Source of the DNA: DATFYI01 sp035315125
GTDB lineage: Bacteria > Chloroflexota > Anaerolineae > Anaerolineales > Anaerolineaceae
Assembly: GCA_035315125.1 (NCBI GenBank)
Contig: DATFYI010000219.1
Location: 1 to 5,437 of the forward strand
DNA length: 5,437 nt
Direction: 5' to 3'
In this document: positions 4,795 through 5,437 of the stretch, in pieces
Numbering within the stretch: position 1 is the first letter of the stretch
Layout of the letters: every line of letters starts with the position of its first letter
Translations under genes and position numbers: made by a program
Notes under the pieces: model-generated
Seen by the model: the letters and a program-made list of their open reading frames with translations, nothing else
Databases searched by the model: none
Told to the model about the DNA's origin: nothing

Positions 4795-5437
4795 TTGAGC
4801 GAGAAGATTGCCTCGGCCTCTGAGAAACCGGTCGTTTACGTGCTGCACGGCGATGACACTTTCGCCATGGCCCAGGTAGTGGATGGGCTTTATCACCACA
4901 TGAGCGACCCCAACACGGCCGAAATGAACACCACCCGCCTGGATGGTCGCCTGGCCAGCATTGAAGACCTGCGCAATGCTGTCTTTGCCATGCCTTTTCT
5001 GTCAGATCGACGGCTCGTGATCCTTTCCAATCCTCTGGCGCGCCTGGAAGCCGAAAGCGCTCAAAAACGATTTACTGATATTCTGGACAGGCTACCGGAA
5101 ACTACAGCATTGGTGCTTCTACTAGAAGACCAGATGAATCGGAAAAAGTGGGAGCTTATAACCGACAACCCTTGGCTGGTAAAATGGGCCGAACAGGCAG
5201 GCAAGCGGGTATACAAACAAGAATGCATTCTGCCGCGCCAGGCCGGTATGCCCGGCTGGATTCGCAAGCAGGCTGAAAGCCAGGGTGGAAAATTCGACCC
5301 TGCTGCCACGCTGACCCTGGCAAATATCACCGGCAATGATACGCGTCTTGCCAGTCAGGAGATCGATAAGCTGCTGATCTATGTGGATTTCAAACGTCCG
5401 GTAGAGGCCGAGGATGTGGCTGAGCTATGCAGTTCCG
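4795..5437 (+). CDS. holA: DNA polymerase III subunit delta, N-terminal and middle parts (partial)
   Basis: An open frame starting at TTG 4795 runs off the window end, giving 214 complete codons of a protein normally around 330-350 residues. Family features are the N-terminal VVYVLHGDD (13-21) in the AAA+-like domain, 'AVFAMPFLSDRRLVIL' in the middle of that domain, and the later 'GWIRKQAESQGG', 'NDTRLASQEIDKLLIYV' and 'RPVEAEDV' signatures of the delta subunit. Delta opens the beta sliding clamp within the clamp-loader complex. The TTG start is chosen because an in-frame TGA, the stop of the previous gene, lies one codon upstream, and the first ATG (4867) falls after the conserved HGDD. GGA at 4784-4786 may serve as a weak Shine-Dalgarno sequence. 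The gene is the third member of the radA operon. Confidence 0.9.
   Translation, partial: MSEKIASASEKPVVYVLHGDDTFAMAQVVDGLYHHMSDPNTAEMNTTRLDGRLASIEDLRNAVFAMPFLSDRRLVILSNPLARLEAESAQKRFTDILDRLPETTALVLLLEDQMNRKKWELITDNPWLVKWAEQAGKRVYKQECILPRQAGMPGWIRKQAESQGGKFDPAATLTLANITGNDTRLASQEIDKLLIYVDFKRPVEAEDVAELCSS

Overview
The window looks like chromosomal DNA of a Chloroflexota-type bacterium, probably Anaerolineae-like. This is inferred from protein style only: a HALEHAT-motif DUF6391-like membrane protein, a zinc ribbon joined to a SHOCT-associated-type beta domain, and the form of the transposase and integrase fragments. No rRNA, tRNA or CRISPR array is visible. Two conserved housekeeping blocks flank a patchwork of accessory DNA.

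Left block (1-240): the C-terminal tail of a Clp/Hsp100 ATPase, most likely ClpC, closed by a strong intrinsic terminator. Right block (2821-5437): a tight plus-strand operon of radA, a DUF6391-like membrane protein gene and the start of holA (DNA polymerase III delta), cut by the window end. clpC next to radA is a known conserved pairing in other phyla, so the roughly 2.6 kb between them is best read as inserted DNA.

The accessory stretch holds, from left to right: a 368-bp MITE-like element with perfect 15-bp terminal inverted repeats, made from an internally deleted and frameshifted IS4-like transposase gene (294-661); an AT-rich intergenic stretch with a cluster of TATGGA/TCCATA inverted repeats (727-818); an intact zinc-ribbon protein gene of unknown function (1004-1489); a second, diverged copy of the radA promoter and zinc-finger start (1648-1752); a truncated tyrosine-recombinase gene in the opposite direction, fused to that copy (about 1750-1987); and a minus-strand MNT-HEPN toxin-antitoxin module (2005-2735). 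In that module the nucleotidyltransferase antitoxin gene is intact and carries an unusual N-terminal ribbon-helix-helix-like domain. The HEPN toxin gene hepT is broken by a frameshift in a 7-base homopolymer and by an in-frame TGA.

The most interesting structure is the pair of radA 5' ends. They are 105 bp each, gap-free and about 85% identical, lie in direct orientation, and enclose the integrase remnant and the toxin-antitoxin module. Most coding differences are synonymous, so the two copies seem to have diverged as functional genes before being brought together. This suggests an element that inserted at the radA 5' end and replaced it, or recombination with a foreign radA allele. The shared promoter places TATAAT so close to the radA start codon that the mRNA is probably leaderless or nearly so.
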